DNA of 64,000 nucleotides from Paracoccus laeviglucosivorans. GTDB lineage: Bacteria > Pseudomonadota > Alphaproteobacteria > Rhodobacterales > Rhodobacteraceae. Location: NCBI RefSeq assembly GCF_900182695.1, contig NZ_FXTK01000002.1, positions 124,001 to 188,000 of the forward strand, in the 5' to 3' direction. This document shows positions 31,795 to 41,214 of the stretch, piece by piece. The notes under the pieces were generated by a model. That model worked only from the letters and a program-made list of their open reading frames with translations, made no database searches and had not been told where the DNA came from. The translations under genes were made by a program, and so were the position numbers. Within the stretch, counting starts at the first letter, position 1. The number at the start of each line of letters is the position of its first letter.

Positions 31795-31805
31795 TATCTG
31801 AGATA
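31795..31805. promoter_or_regulatory. Palindrome TATCTGAGATA, possible GntR operator
   Basis: A perfect eleven-base palindrome in the divergent gap between the gntR-type gene (start 31721) and the NCS1 permease (start 31952). A related run AATAGATAG follows. FadR-subfamily regulators bind short palindromes of this size; the link is inferred from position. Confidence 0.4.
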
Positions 31806-31951
31806 ATAGATAGACCCGTAGAAAATATGTCATCTAACATTTTACGCACAAGCCCAGGCAAGGGCCAAGGCCGCCGGATGGAGGGTCCGCCGGTCGCAAG
31901 CATGGAAACGGGAGGGTTCACCATGACTTTCGACAGACAAGGGGGCGGCCA

Positions 31952-33448
31952 ATGATGACCGACGCCCAGACGGGTTCCATCGCGTTGGAGGAGCGGCTGC
32001 CGCATGACTGCGCGCCCGGCCTTTACAACCGCGACCTTGCGCCCACGCGGCAAAAGGGCCGGACGTGGAACGCCTATTCCATCTTCGCGCTGTGGGCCAA
32101 TGACGTGCACAGCCTTGGCAACTATTCCTTTGTGATCGGGCTGTTCGCGCTTGGGCTTGGCGCGTGGCAGATCCTGCTGGCGCTGATGTTCGGCGCGGTG
32201 TTCCTGTTCGTGCTGCTGACGCTTTCGGGCTTTATGGGCATCAAGACGGGCGTCCCCTTCCCGGTCATGAGCCGCATCAGCTTTGGCACGCGCGGCGCAC
32301 AGATCCCCGCCCTGATCCGGGGCGGCGTCGCCATCGTATGGTTCGGCATCCAGACCTATCTGGCGTCTATGGTGCTGGACGTGCTGCTGATCGCGCTGCA
32401 TCCGGGCTTTGCGCCTTTGGCGGACACCCAGCTGCTGGGTCTGTCGCATCTGGGCTGGATCAGCTTTTCCATCCTGTGGATCGTGCAGGTCGTCATCGCC
32501 TGCTACGGCATGGAAAGCATCCGCAAATACGAGGTGTTTGCCGGCCCGGTGATCCTTGTCAGCTTCATCGCCATCGCGTCATGGGTCTGGTTCTCGGCTG
32601 GCGGGCGCATCACATGGACCGCGCCCGAGCCGTTGACCGGAGGGGCGATGTGGGCGCAGATTCTGGGCGCCGCGTCGCTTTGGGTCGCGATCTATGGCAC
32701 GTTCGTTCTGAACTTCTGCGACTTTACCCGCGGCGCGACCTGCCGCGCGGCGGTGGTGCGCGGCAATTTCTGGGGCATCCCGATCAATATGCTGCTGTTC
32801 GGCATCATCGCGGTCGTTTTATGCGGCGGGCAGCTTTCCATCGACGGCACGCTGATCCATTCGCCGACCGATGTGGTCCAGAAAATCCCCAATACCTTCC
32901 TTTTGGTGCTGGCAAGCCTGTCGCTGCTGATCCTGACCATCGCCGTGAACCTGATGGCGAATTTCGTGGCACCCGCATTCGCACTGGCGAACCTGATGCC
33001 GCAGCGACTGAACTTTCGTCGCGCCGCCGTGGTCAGCGCCGTGATCGGCTTCGTGATCCTGCCGTGGAACCTTTACAACTCGCCCATCGTCATCGTCTAT
33101 TTCCTGGGTGGTCTGGGTGCGTTTCTTGGCCCGCTGTTCGGCATCGTCATGGCTGATTACTGGCTGATCCGCCGTGCGCAGGTCGATGTGCCCGCGCTTT
33201 ACAGCGACGACCCCAAGGGGCCCTATCACTATGTCAACGGCATCAACCCGGTCGCGATCAAGGCGCTGGTGCCCTCTGCGCTGATCTCGCTGGCATTCGC
33301 CTTTGTGCCGGGACTGCACGCGCTGTCGCAGTTCTCGTGGTTCATTGCGGCGGGACTTGGGGCGGTCTTCTACTATCTGCTGGCACCCAAGGGTTACAGC
33401 TATGCCGACCGCGACGGCGAACATATCGCGGTGGATGCGGCGCATTAG
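31952..33448 (+). CDS. NCS1-family nucleobase:cation symporter
   Basis: 498 residues with about twelve hydrophobic helices. Family landmarks are LYNRDLAPTRQKGRTWNAYSIFALW at the N-terminus, and SFGTRGAQIPALIRG, FCDFTRG and NLMANFVAPAFALANL further on. NCS1 proteins import cytosine, uracil, hydantoins, allantoin or thiamine precursors with H+ or Na+; which one is not clear. The start is ATGATG (second ATG possible) behind a GGGGGC-type site. It is single and ends in a short hairpin that holds its own stop and that of the convergent batD-like gene (TAGGCC-AAA-GGCCTA, 33446-33460). Confidence 0.88.
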   Translation: MMTDAQTGSIALEERLPHDCAPGLYNRDLAPTRQKGRTWNAYSIFALWANDVHSLGNYSFVIGLFALGLGAWQILLALMFGAVFLFVLLTLSGFMGIKTGVPFPVMSRISFGTRGAQIPALIRGGVAIVWFGIQTYLASMVLDVLLIALHPGFAPLADTQLLGLSHLGWISFSILWIVQVVIACYGMESIRKYEVFAGPVILVSFIAIASWVWFSAGGRITWTAPEPLTGGAMWAQILGAASLWVAIYGTFVLNFCDFTRGATCRAAVVRGNFWGIPINMLLFGIIAVVLCGGQLSIDGTLIHSPTDVVQKIPNTFLLVLASLSLLILTIAVNLMANFVAPAFALANLMPQRLNFRRAAVVSAVIGFVILPWNLYNSPIVIVYFLGGLGAFLGPLFGIVMADYWLIRRAQVDVPALYSDDPKGPYHYVNGINPVAIKALVPSALISLAFAFVPGLHALSQFSWFIAAGLGAVFYYLLAPKGYSYADRDGEHIAVDAAH

Positions 33449-33457
33449 GCCAAAGGC

Positions 33458-34585
33458 CTAGCCCCGCATCATATCGCGCAGGAAAAGGCGGCGGTCCAGA
33501 TCGCCGCCTTCGGTCGAAAAGATCGCCCGGTCCAGCCGCTGCAGGGCCACCGGATCGACGGTCCGCCCCACCCGCCGCGCATGTCCGGCATAGTCCTGCG
33601 CCGCGCGCCGCAGCGCCATCAGGTCCGTCCCGGCTGCCGCCCTGCGCAGCGCCGCGCCGTGGGGATTGGGCAACCAGCGCCGCCAGTCCGGCCCTGCAAA
33701 GCCCTGTCCGCGCAGCGCCAGCACAACGGCAAAGACCAGCCCGATCAGCACCGCTGCGATGCCCAGCCAGCTGCCCGGAAGTTTCGCGGCACCGCCCACA
33801 TTCGCGCCGACATGCCCATAGCCGAAAACGATGGGCGGCGTGATCGCGCCGCGCAATTCGCGCTTGGCCAGATCGAACCACGCAAACCGCATCGGAGGCA
33901 GCGTGCCCTGTTCGCCGGTGATGGGCCGCAGGCTCCATTCCCATTGCACATAGGCCAGCGGCCCCTTTTCCGTCAGCCGCGTTTCCCGAATCTCGGGCGA
34001 GGTGAAGCTGATCAGCCATTTTTCCCGCAGATCGGGGCGCGGCGGCAGGAAATGGGCCATGGTGTTTTCGGCGGTGATGGTGATGCGGCGCTGGATCGTT
34101 TCATTGTCGCGGATCCTTGCGGGGTCGCCAGACAGTTCATCCGTGACCTTCAGATTGCGCGCGGCCAAGGGCAGTCCCGGTGCTGGATAAGGCGTGATCG
34201 GTATCGCGACCGAAGGGGCGGCCACCGCCACCTCGCTGCGTTTGGCCCCGTCGGCCTTGGTCAGATGATGCGTCACCGGGCCGATCACCAGATTGCCGGG
34301 CTGGCGCGGAAAGACCGCGATCTCACGCTCAAAGATCTGGCGCGACAGGCCGTTCACGCGCTCCTGTCGCCAGTCGTCGGGCAAAAGCTGCATCCAGTCA
34401 TAGGCGGGTGAGTCGGGAAACTTCATCTCCTCCAGCGCGACGAAGCCGGTATATTCGCCGCGTATTTTGATGCGGATCATCTCGCCCACCACGGGCCGGG
34501 CACCTTCGGGCAGAACGATCCGCAGACTGTCCTGCGCCGCAGCGGGCGTGGCCAGAAAGATCAGCAAAAGCAGCAACCTTACCAT
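33458..34585 (-). CDS. batD: BatD-like membrane protein
   Basis: 375 residues: signal peptide (MVRLLLLLIFLATPAAAQ), a large periplasmic part of Ig-like beta domains, one transmembrane helix near residues 270-292 (GIAAVLIGLVFAVVLAL) and a cytoplasmic tail. This is the layout of BatD/oxygen-tolerance proteins. Bat proteins act with a MoxR AAA+ ATPase in envelope stress tolerance; the biochemical role is not settled. It is the last gene of the moxR/bat operon and overlaps the TPR gene by seven bases. Confidence 0.78.
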   Translation of the reverse strand: MVRLLLLLIFLATPAAAQDSLRIVLPEGARPVVGEMIRIKIRGEYTGFVALEEMKFPDSPAYDWMQLLPDDWRQERVNGLSRQIFEREIAVFPRQPGNLVIGPVTHHLTKADGAKRSEVAVAAPSVAIPITPYPAPGLPLAARNLKVTDELSGDPARIRDNETIQRRITITAENTMAHFLPPRPDLREKWLISFTSPEIRETRLTEKGPLAYVQWEWSLRPITGEQGTLPPMRFAWFDLAKRELRGAITPPIVFGYGHVGANVGGAAKLPGSWLGIAAVLIGLVFAVVLALRGQGFAGPDWRRWLPNPHGAALRRAAAGTDLMALRRAAQDYAGHARRVGRTVDPVALQRLDRAIFSTEGGDLDRRLFLRDMMRG

Positions 34586-35184
34586 GGTTCGCCCTCCGCA
34601 GGCCGGATCAGCCCAAGCGCCGCCCGACGGTCATATTCGGCCTTCAGTCGCAGTTTCAGAAATTCGCCGGGATCGTCGGACAAGGTGGCCAGCCAGTCGT
34701 CGCTGGCGGCAATGCCGCGCGCCTCGACGTCGCGTTTCCAGTTTATCATCAAAACGCCCGATGTGGTCATCGGCGTTGGACCCGCAGGCCCAAGCCCACC
34801 TGCGCCCGCGATGCGCCCCGGCACGATGCTGTCGCCCGTGTCGGGCGGTATCAGCGCGTTCACCGCATCGCGGTTCGCCCGCGCCTGCGCGTCGGTCGGG
34901 TTGGCAAACAGCACCGCATCGAAATAGGCGCGCGACAGCGGATATTGCCCCATCCCCGCCAACGACAGACCGCGGTTATAGGTTTGCGTCCGCCCCGCCG
35001 CTGCAAATTCCGCATCCGCCCCGGCATAATCGCCCGTCCGATACAGCGCCACGCCGCGCTCTGCCGGGTCCGAAAGCAGATGCCCCGCAACCCCCGGCAA
35101 GCCCGCCCAAAGCGCCACCCGCCCCCATGCCTGCGGCCCGGCCAAGGCCAGCAGCAGGGCGGCAAGGACCAGCAGCCATTTCAT
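34579..35184 (-). CDS. BatC-like TPR protein
   Basis: 201 residues from the ATG at 35184, which overlaps the preceding stop (ATGA). A signal peptide or N-terminal anchor (MKWLLVLAALLLALAGPQAWG) is followed by a short tetratricopeptide-like stretch (RGVALYRTGDYAGADAEFAAAGRTQTYNRGLSLAGMGQYPLSRAYFDAVL at about residues 42-91) and a polar C-terminal region. Its place between the VWA gene and batD is that of BatC. It probably acts as a protein-protein adaptor in the periplasm. Confidence 0.75.
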   Translation of the reverse strand: MKWLLVLAALLLALAGPQAWGRVALWAGLPGVAGHLLSDPAERGVALYRTGDYAGADAEFAAAGRTQTYNRGLSLAGMGQYPLSRAYFDAVLFANPTDAQARANRDAVNALIPPDTGDSIVPGRIAGAGGLGPAGPTPMTTSGVLMINWKRDVEARGIAASDDWLATLSDDPGEFLKLRLKAEYDRRAALGLIRPAEGEPW

Positions 35185-36044
35185 GCCTGCCTCCGAAATT
35201 GCCACAGCAGCGGGATCAGCGCAAAAGCCGCGATCCAAGGCCCGAGGTCGCGATGTTGCAACGCTACCATCGCCGGATCGCGGTCCACCGCCGAACGCGA
35301 CAGCGCCGCCACCACCGGCCCCGGCGCGGTCGCAGGGGCCACGCGGTCAGCAATGCGCGACAGCGCCGCGGCGTCCCCCGGCGGATCGCCCGTCACGCTT
35401 AGCGCCTGCACGCGCACGCCAGCATCACGCAGCCGCTGCGCCTCGGCCACGGTCGCCGCATCGACCCCGCCCCCGTCCGAGATCACGACCAGATCAGCCC
35501 GCTGCAACCCCGTCAGCATCTGCCCCGCAAGCGCCAGCGCGGCCGAGGGACTGCTGGAACGGTCCGGCATCGTCTCGGCATCCAGAACCGACAGCAGGCT
35601 TTCCAGCACGCGCGGATCGGCGGTGGGGGCAGCCGCGCTATAGGCTTCGCCCGCATAAAGGATCAGGCCCACCGGACGCCCCGGCAATCCGGCCATGATC
35701 TGCGCGGCCCCCGCCTGCGCATCGGCCAGACCGCCACGCACCACCGATCCCGACATGTCCAGCGCGATCACCACCGCATCGTTCTGCGCGAAAACCGGCG
35801 CATCGCCACGCGGCAATGCCGGTCCCGACAGGCCCAGGACCAGCGCCAAAGCCCCGCCCAGTGGCAGCAGCCGCAGCCAGCCCGGCGCGGCGCGGACCTG
35901 TCCCAAAGCGGCCAGCCCCGCCAGCATCGCGGGTGATAGAACCCCCTGCCAGCCGCCCGCATCCGGCCCCCGCCGCCACAGCGCCCAAGCCGCAAGGGCC
36001 AGCACGGGCAGCGCCAAAAGCCACCATGGACGCAGCAGGATCAT
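35181..36044 (-). CDS. VWA-domain membrane protein, BatB-like
   Basis: 287 residues from the ATG at 36044. Two hydrophobic helices near the N-terminus (LLRPWWLLALPVLALAAWALW and WLRLLPLGGALALVLGLSG), a von Willebrand factor A domain with a MIDAS-type motif (ALDMSGSV) and a further ISDGGG loop, and a C-terminal helix (IAAFALIPLLWQF). Residue order DxSGS fits metal-dependent ligand binding. It is one of two VWA proteins encoded in tandem; both would be anchored in the inner membrane with the VWA domain outside. Start and stop overlap both neighbours. Confidence 0.8.
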   Translation of the reverse strand: MILLRPWWLLALPVLALAAWALWRRGPDAGGWQGVLSPAMLAGLAALGQVRAAPGWLRLLPLGGALALVLGLSGPALPRGDAPVFAQNDAVVIALDMSGSVVRGGLADAQAGAAQIMAGLPGRPVGLILYAGEAYSAAAPTADPRVLESLLSVLDAETMPDRSSSPSAALALAGQMLTGLQRADLVVISDGGGVDAATVAEAQRLRDAGVRVQALSVTGDPPGDAAALSRIADRVAPATAPGPVVAALSRSAVDRDPAMVALQHRDLGPWIAAFALIPLLWQFRRQA

Positions 36045-36964
36045 CCGCGCCTCCAACCCATCAACGCCAGCAGGGCCAGCGCCAGCACGGCGGGCCAGAC
36101 CCAAAGCGATTGCCAGAACCGCAAAGGCGGACGGTCGCCGGGGTTCGGCTCCAGCGCGTCCAACGTCGCGGCCATCCCTTGCAAATCCGCCATGCCCCGC
36201 ACGCGGAAACTGGTCCCACCCGAGGCCTCGGCCACCTCGCGCAGCATCTTGGCATCCACGGCATCGCGGGTCTTCGGCTGGTTCTCCAGATCCGCCGGAC
36301 CCAGCGCGATGGTATGCACCCGGATGCCATGCGTCGCAGCCAACCGCGCCGCATCAACCGCGCCGACCTTTCCAGATGTCGGCACGCCGTCCGACAGCAA
36401 CACCACCACGCGCGTCGGCGCATCGCTGTTCACCAACCGCCGCATCGCCAGCCCCAGCCCGTCGGAAATCGCGGTGGCACGGCCAGAGATGCCGATCTGC
36501 GCCTCATCAATGGCACGCGCCACGGCGGCCACGTCAAACGTCACCGGCTGCGCGAAATAGGCGCGGTCGCCAAACACCACCAACCCGATCCGGTCGCCCT
36601 TGCGCGCCGCGACGAACGCGCCCGCCACCCGCTTGACCGCATCAAGCCGCGAGATGGGCTGACCGTCCAGACTGAAATCCTGCTTCTCCATACTGCCCGA
36701 CAGGTCGATCGCCAGCACGATGTCGCGCCCCGATGCGGGCAGCAGCGCGGATTGCCGATCCACCTGCGGCCCCGCAAGCGCCAGCACCAACAGCCCCCAA
36801 GCCAAAGCCGGGATCACCCAGCCCCCGCGCCCCGCACTGCCCACCGTCCCGCCAAAGACCTGAGGCGGCACGACCAGCCCCCCCTTGGCCGCAGCCGGAG
36901 GCAGCAGCCGCATCAGCAGCGGCAAAGGCAGCAGCAGGAGGGCCAGCGGGAATGCGAAGCCCAT
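36041..36964 (-). CDS. VWA-domain membrane protein, BatA-like
   Basis: 307 residues. N-terminal hydrophobic segment (FPLALLLLPLPLLMRLL), a second helix (WVIPALAWGLLVLALAGP), then a VWA domain with a complete MIDAS pattern (AIDLSGSMEKQDF, LLSDGVPTSGK), and a C-terminal helix (LWVWPAVLALALLALMGW). It resembles the second VWA gene but is distinct. Its ATG overlaps the DUF4381 stop by one base (TGATG). The MIDAS residues point to divalent-metal-dependent binding of a partner, possibly another Bat protein. Confidence 0.85.
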   Translation of the reverse strand: MGFAFPLALLLLPLPLLMRLLPPAAAKGGLVVPPQVFGGTVGSAGRGGWVIPALAWGLLVLALAGPQVDRQSALLPASGRDIVLAIDLSGSMEKQDFSLDGQPISRLDAVKRVAGAFVAARKGDRIGLVVFGDRAYFAQPVTFDVAAVARAIDEAQIGISGRATAISDGLGLAMRRLVNSDAPTRVVVLLSDGVPTSGKVGAVDAARLAATHGIRVHTIALGPADLENQPKTRDAVDAKMLREVAEASGGTSFRVRGMADLQGMAATLDALEPNPGDRPPLRFWQSLWVWPAVLALALLALMGWRRG

Positions 36965-37293
36965 CAGCGCCCCCGCCTTGCGATGCGCTCGATCTCGGCG
37001 TCGGGCGGTGGCGGGACTGCGCCGTAGGCGGCAGGGCGCAAGGATTCAGGCAGGCGGCCAAGGATGCGGGCGATGGCCAATATCCGTTCCTGCGCAGGCA
37101 GGCCGCGCGTCTGGCGGATCCGTTCGGCCCGCGACAGGCGGCGGCGCAGGAATGGCCGCATCAGCGCCACCAGCACCACCCCGGCCAGCAGGCCCAGTCC
37201 CAGCAGCGCCAGATATTCCGGCCAGCCGGGCGCCAGCATCGTCGGCGGCAATCGACTGGGGGCCAACCCGGCCATCAGCTCATCCGGCGTCAT
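36964..37293 (-). CDS. DUF4381 family membrane protein
   Basis: 109 residues. One transmembrane helix (ALLGLGLLAGVVLVALM, about residues 29-45) is followed by a basic cytoplasmic segment RPFLRRRLSRAERIRQ. Proteins of this size and pattern, found between the DUF58 and VWA genes of moxR operons, are DUF4381. Function is unknown, presumably a small scaffold part of the MoxR/Bat complex. It overlaps the DUF58 gene by 14 bases. Confidence 0.7.
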   Translation of the reverse strand: MTPDELMAGLAPSRLPPTMLAPGWPEYLALLGLGLLAGVVLVALMRPFLRRRLSRAERIRQTRGLPAQERILAIARILGRLPESLRPAAYGAVPPPPDAEIERIARRGR

Positions 37294-38116
37294 CGCCAGA
37301 CACCAGATCGGGATGCGCGCCCAATATGCGCAGATGGCTCAGCAAGGGCTGCGGATCGAATGCCGACAACCGCCCATGACGGCTATGCGTGCCGTCGCTG
37401 ACCGCCAATGCGGCGGCGGGCGGCGCGATCTCGGCGGGGTCCAGCAGCACATGCACCTCAAGCCTTCGACCCTGGGCCAGCCGCGTCAGGGCGGCATCGG
37501 CACCCGTCAGCCCCTCGGGTCCGGTCGCCAGATGCACGCGCCCGCCGGGCGGGACCATCCGTACCGCCTGCGCCAATGCCGGGACCAGCGTCGCCACCGC
37601 GCGACGCCGCATCAGCGCCGCGTCATGGCCGCGCGCCATGGCGACCGCAATCGCCTGCATCTGCGCCGCGCCCGACGCCGCATTCAGCGCAAGCGGCGCG
37701 TCATCCCCCACCACCAGCACCCCGACCGAGCCGCCGCGGCCCACCGCCCGCCACCCCAGCATCGCCAGATGCCGTGCGGCGCGAACGGATCGCAGCGCCG
37801 CGCCCGTGCCCCACAGCATCGCGTGGCGGAAATCGGCGATCAGCAGCGTGCTGTCGTCACGATCCTCGTGGAAGCTGCGCACATGCAACTGTCCGGTCCG
37901 CGCGGTGGCGGCAGGGTCGATGCGGCGCAGGTCATCGCCTTCGGTAAAGGCCCGGATTTCGCGCAGGTCCATCCCCTGCCCCGCCACCCGCGCCGGAATA
38001 GCGCCGGGGCGACGGCTGGCGGGCCGCTGGCGCTGCATCCGGGCGGGCGGGCGCAGCGCCATCAACTCTGCCACCGTCAGGCGCAGGCCGGGTTGATCCA
38101 ACGCCTGCAGGATCAC
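37280..38116 (-). CDS. DUF58 domain protein
   Basis: 278 residues from the GTG at 38116, which overlaps the moxR stop (GTGA). A longer in-frame extension lies inside moxR and is rejected. The DUF58 core is visible at DLREIRAFTEGDDLRRIDPAATARTGQLHVRSFHEDRD (about residues 48-85), the most conserved part of the family. DUF58 proteins are regularly encoded next to MoxR AAA+ ATPases and probably contain a VWA-like fold. No membrane helix is obvious, so it is likely cytoplasmic and a partner of MoxR. Confidence 0.85.
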   Translation of the reverse strand: MILQALDQPGLRLTVAELMALRPPARMQRQRPASRRPGAIPARVAGQGMDLREIRAFTEGDDLRRIDPAATARTGQLHVRSFHEDRDDSTLLIADFRHAMLWGTGAALRSVRAARHLAMLGWRAVGRGGSVGVLVVGDDAPLALNAASGAAQMQAIAVAMARGHDAALMRRRAVATLVPALAQAVRMVPPGGRVHLATGPEGLTGADAALTRLAQGRRLEVHVLLDPAEIAPPAAALAVSDGTHSRHGRLSAFDPQPLLSHLRILGAHPDLVSGDDAG

Positions 38117-39075
38117 CAAGGCCGCACCTCGCGCAGCGCGTAGGCAATCAGGCTGCGACCCGTGCGGCCTTCGCCCTGCGCCTGCCAGCTTGGGATCAGA
38201 CGATGGGCCAGTGCATCCTCGGCCAGTTCCTCGGCATCTTCGGGCAGGCCGTGGTCGCGCCCCGCCATCCATGCCCGCGCCCGGACCGCCGCCGCCAAGG
38301 CCAGCGTCCCGCGCGGAGATACCGGATGCTCCACCCATTCATGCACCGCGCCGCCCGCCCGCGTGGCCATGACCAGCCGCACGATGAAATCCTTCAACGC
38401 AGGCGCAAGATGCACCCCTGCCACCTGCCGCTTGGCCTCATGGATCTGTGCATCCGTGACCAGCCCCATGGGTGCTGCGACCGGGGCAAGCGCCTCGGCC
38501 TCGACCAAATCAAGGATGCCGCGTTCCGCCGTCGCATCGGGCAGGTCCAGCGACAGATGCAGCAGGAAGCGGTCCATCTGCGCCTCGGGCAGCGGAAAGG
38601 TGCCTTCGTGTTCGATGGGGTTCTGGGTGGCCACGACCATGAAGGGATCGGGCAGCGGGCGCGTCGTGCCGCCGGTCGTCACCTGATTTTCGGCCATCGC
38701 CTCCAGCAGGGCGGATTGCACCTTGGGCGGCGCGCGGTTGATTTCATCGACCAGCACCAGCGAATGAAAGATCGGCCCCGGCACGAAATCGAACCCGCCG
38801 CTGTCGGCGCGGAACACCTGCGTCCCCGTCAGGTCCGAAGGCAGCAGATCCGGCGTCGACTGAATGCGCGCGTGACTGCCCGACAGGCTGGCCGCAAGGC
38901 GCTTGACGGCGCGGGTCTTGGCGATGCCCGGCGGCCCTTCCAACAGGACATGCCCCCCGGCCAGCAACGCGATCACCAGCCGTTCGGCCAGTCGTTCATG
39001 CCCGACAAGGCCCTGCGCCACGCCAGCCGCCAGACGCGCCACCGCCTGCGCATCAACTTGTTCCAGATGTGACAT
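38113..39075 (-). CDS. moxR: MoxR-family AAA+ ATPase
   Basis: 320 residues: Walker A GPPGIAKT (about residues 46-53), Walker B LVDEIN, sensor regions around ATQNPIEHEGTFPLPEAQMDRFLL, and the C-terminal AAA lid. MoxR ATPases act as chaperones in the assembly of metal enzymes and envelope complexes together with VWA proteins. It is the first gene of a seven-gene operon (moxR, DUF58, DUF4381, two VWA, TPR, batD) in which every junction overlaps. AGAAGGAAAA precedes the ATG. The 79-base gap upstream must hold the promoter; no clear boxes were found. Confidence 0.93.
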   Translation of the reverse strand: MSHLEQVDAQAVARLAAGVAQGLVGHERLAERLVIALLAGGHVLLEGPPGIAKTRAVKRLAASLSGSHARIQSTPDLLPSDLTGTQVFRADSGGFDFVPGPIFHSLVLVDEINRAPPKVQSALLEAMAENQVTTGGTTRPLPDPFMVVATQNPIEHEGTFPLPEAQMDRFLLHLSLDLPDATAERGILDLVEAEALAPVAAPMGLVTDAQIHEAKRQVAGVHLAPALKDFIVRLVMATRAGGAVHEWVEHPVSPRGTLALAAAVRARAWMAGRDHGLPEDAEELAEDALAHRLIPSWQAQGEGRTGRSLIAYALREVRPW

Positions 39076-39154
39076 TTTCCTTCTCCCTACCGGGGAAGGT
39101 CACCCGAGTTGCCGCGATCTCCAAAGCCCAAACGCGGCTTCTGCGACCAAGGGC

Positions 39155-40132
39155 TTAACCACCAAGGCCTGGCAGCGGCCCGGTCAGCGCAGCAAAACGC
39201 CTGCGCAGCGCGTCCTCATCCAGACCCGCACCGATGACGACCAGCCGCGTCCCGGCCTGCCCGTCCGGCCAGTGATCCGCGCGGATGCCGGGGTAAAGCT
39301 TGTGCCCCACCCCATGCACGACCAAAGGGCGCGGATCGCCATCTGTCGCGATCAGCCCCTTGATCCGCAGCATCCCCGGCAGCGCCGCCACCCCGTCCAG
39401 AAACGCCTGAAACGCCGCATCCGGCAGCACACCCCCCACCAGCGGCACGGCTACCACGTCGCCATGCCGGTTCAGCGCCGACAGATCGTGCAGATGCGTT
39501 TCCGCCCGAAGCCAGTCGCCGACATCCGCGCCCTTGCCGAATGCCTGATAGCTGGCGGGCTGCAGCAGCCGCGCCGGATCGACTGTCCCGGCATCATGGA
39601 TCTGCACCCCCGGATTGATCGCCCGCAACCGCTGCGGCCAATTGCCCAAGGCACCCCGCAGCACCAGATGATCGGCCATGGCAATCTGGCGCAGCACCTC
39701 GGGGCGGGCCAGCGCCGCCTGCAACCCGTCCAGATCGACAACCGTGATGACCCCCGCCAGCCGGAACGCCCGCGCAACGGTGTGGTCGCGCAGGCCCATG
39801 GCGGGCATCCCGCCGGGGATCAGGCTGTTGATGATCGGGGCGGGATCGGCCAACCCGGTCGTCTCCACGATGACGCGGCTGAACTGCGCGCCCTGCGCCC
39901 GCAGATGAAGCAGCCCATCCAAAGACCCGCGCAGATCCGCCCCCACCGCGCAGCAGATGCACCCGGTCGAGGTGACGACCGCCTGTTCCCGACCCTTCAG
40001 CACCAGATCGTGGTCCACCGCGACCAGCCCGAATTCGTTGATGACCAGCGCCGTGTCGGGCGTCAGCATCCGGTTCAGCAGCGTCGTCTTGCCCGCGCCC
40101 AGAAACCCGGTCAGCAGGAATACCGGCGTCAC
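39155..40132 (-). CDS. CobW/P47K-family GTPase (metal chaperone)
   Basis: 325 residues from the GTG at 40132 overlapping the nagA stop (GTGA). P-loop GFLGAGKTT (9-17), Walker B-like INEFG (31-35), the metal-binding motif CICC (58-61), [11 protein letters not shown] and a C-terminal CobW_C domain. COG0523 proteins use GTP to load a metal, often zinc or cobalt, into client enzymes. Its tight coupling to nagA, a metal-dependent deacetylase, suggests NagA as a possible client; that is an inference from context. No cobalamin genes are seen, so it is not called cobW. Confidence 0.85.
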   Translation of the reverse strand: MTPVFLLTGFLGAGKTTLLNRMLTPDTALVINEFGLVAVDHDLVLKGREQAVVTSTGCICCAVGADLRGSLDGLLHLRAQGAQFSRVIVETTGLADPAPIINSLIPGGMPAMGLRDHTVARAFRLAGVITVVDLDGLQAALARPEVLRQIAMADHLVLRGALGNWPQRLRAINPGVQIHDAGTVDPARLLQPASYQAFGKGADVGDWLRAETHLHDLSALNRHGDVVAVPLVGGVLPDAAFQAFLDGVAALPGMLRIKGLIATDGDPRPLVVHGVGHKLYPGIRADHWPDGQAGTRLVVIGAGLDEDALRRRFAALTGPLPGLGG

Positions 40133-41214
40133 CACCGCACGATCCCCAGCGCGTCGTCCAATGCCAGCAGGTCGCGGGCGGCCATCCCCGGCGCGATCTG
40201 CAACGGAGGCAACCGCATCGCCTGACGCGGCAGGTCTGTCACCATGGCAATCGCGCGTTCCAGCGGCACGCCGGTCATCGCGATCAGCCGCCGCATACTC
40301 TCCAGCAGATCGACATGCGCCCCGGCCAGCGCGCCCTGCGGATTGACCAATGCGCCGTCCTTTACGGCAATCTCCATGCCATATAGCGAAAACCGATCCG
40401 GCCCACCCACCGTTGGCATGGCATCGGACACCAGAAAGCACCGATCCGCCACCGGGCGCGCGGCCATGGCGATTGCCAGCATCTCGGGCGCGACATGGAT
40501 GCCGTCGGCGATCAGCCCGCACCACGCATCCGACAGGATCGCCGCCGCGACGATCCCCGGCGCGCGCGAATTCATCTGCGGCATCGCGTTGTAAAGATGC
40601 GTGAACATGCCGACCCCATCCGCCAGCCCCGCCCGCGTCTGCGCCGCATCCGCCATGCTGTGCCCGGCCGAGATCACCACCCCCAGCCCCGCCGCCTGCC
40701 GCAGCAATGCGGGGTCCGCCAGCTCGGGCGCCAGCGTCAGCAGCACCGGCACGCCCGCGCCGCGCAGCCGCGCCAGCACCGCCATGGTCCGCGCGTCAAG
40801 GGGGCGGATGTGACGCGCCTCATGCGTGCCCCGCCGCTCAACGGCGATATGCGGGCCTTCGATATGGATGCCCGCGATGCCCGGCACGCCATGACAGGCG
40901 ATGACGGCATCCGCGGCAGCCTCTATCACCTCGGGGGCGTCGGTGATGACGGTGGGCAGGATGGCCGCCGTCCCAAGGCCCAGATGCGCCGCCGCAATCG
41001 CAGCGATCCCCTCCGGCGTCGGATCGGCGTTGAACAGGACGCCCCCGCCGCCATTCACCTGCAAATCCGTGCAGCCCGGCATCAGCAGCGCCACGCGCAG
41101 ATCGGGCGTGTCGCCGCCCAGCGGACGCAGTGCGGCCACGCGGTCCGTCACCTCGACCGCCAGCCCCTGAACCAACCGCCCGCCGGTCCAGACCCGCTCT
41201 GCCGCAATCAGCAT
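40129..41214 (-). CDS. nagA: N-acetylglucosamine-6-phosphate deacetylase
   Basis: 361 residues from the ATG at 41214, overlapping the kinase gene by seven bases. An amidohydrolase TIM barrel with [15 protein letters not shown] (metal-ligand Glu), ISAGHSMA and FTHLYNAM (His ligands), and [10 protein letters not shown] with the catalytic Asp. NagA cleaves acetate from GlcNAc-6-phosphate to give glucosamine-6-phosphate, in amino-sugar or murein recycling. nagB is not in the window. The genes nagK-nagA-cobW form one overlapping operon. Confidence 0.93.
   Translation of the reverse strand: MLIAAERVWTGGRLVQGLAVEVTDRVAALRPLGGDTPDLRVALLMPGCTDLQVNGGGGVLFNADPTPEGIAAIAAAHLGLGTAAILPTVITDAPEVIEAAADAVIACHGVPGIAGIHIEGPHIAVERRGTHEARHIRPLDARTMAVLARLRGAGVPVLLTLAPELADPALLRQAAGLGVVISAGHSMADAAQTRAGLADGVGMFTHLYNAMPQMNSRAPGIVAAAILSDAWCGLIADGIHVAPEMLAIAMAARPVADRCFLVSDAMPTVGGPDRFSLYGMEIAVKDGALVNPQGALAGAHVDLLESMRRLIAMTGVPLERAIAMVTDLPRQAMRLPPLQIAPGMAARDLLALDDALGIVRW

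Noticed and set aside
39076..39154. Another copy of the partition palindrome (CCTTCTCCC...GGGGAAGG)
   Set aside because: The arms are imperfect and the spacer is longer than in the four par copies, so it is treated as chance similarity.
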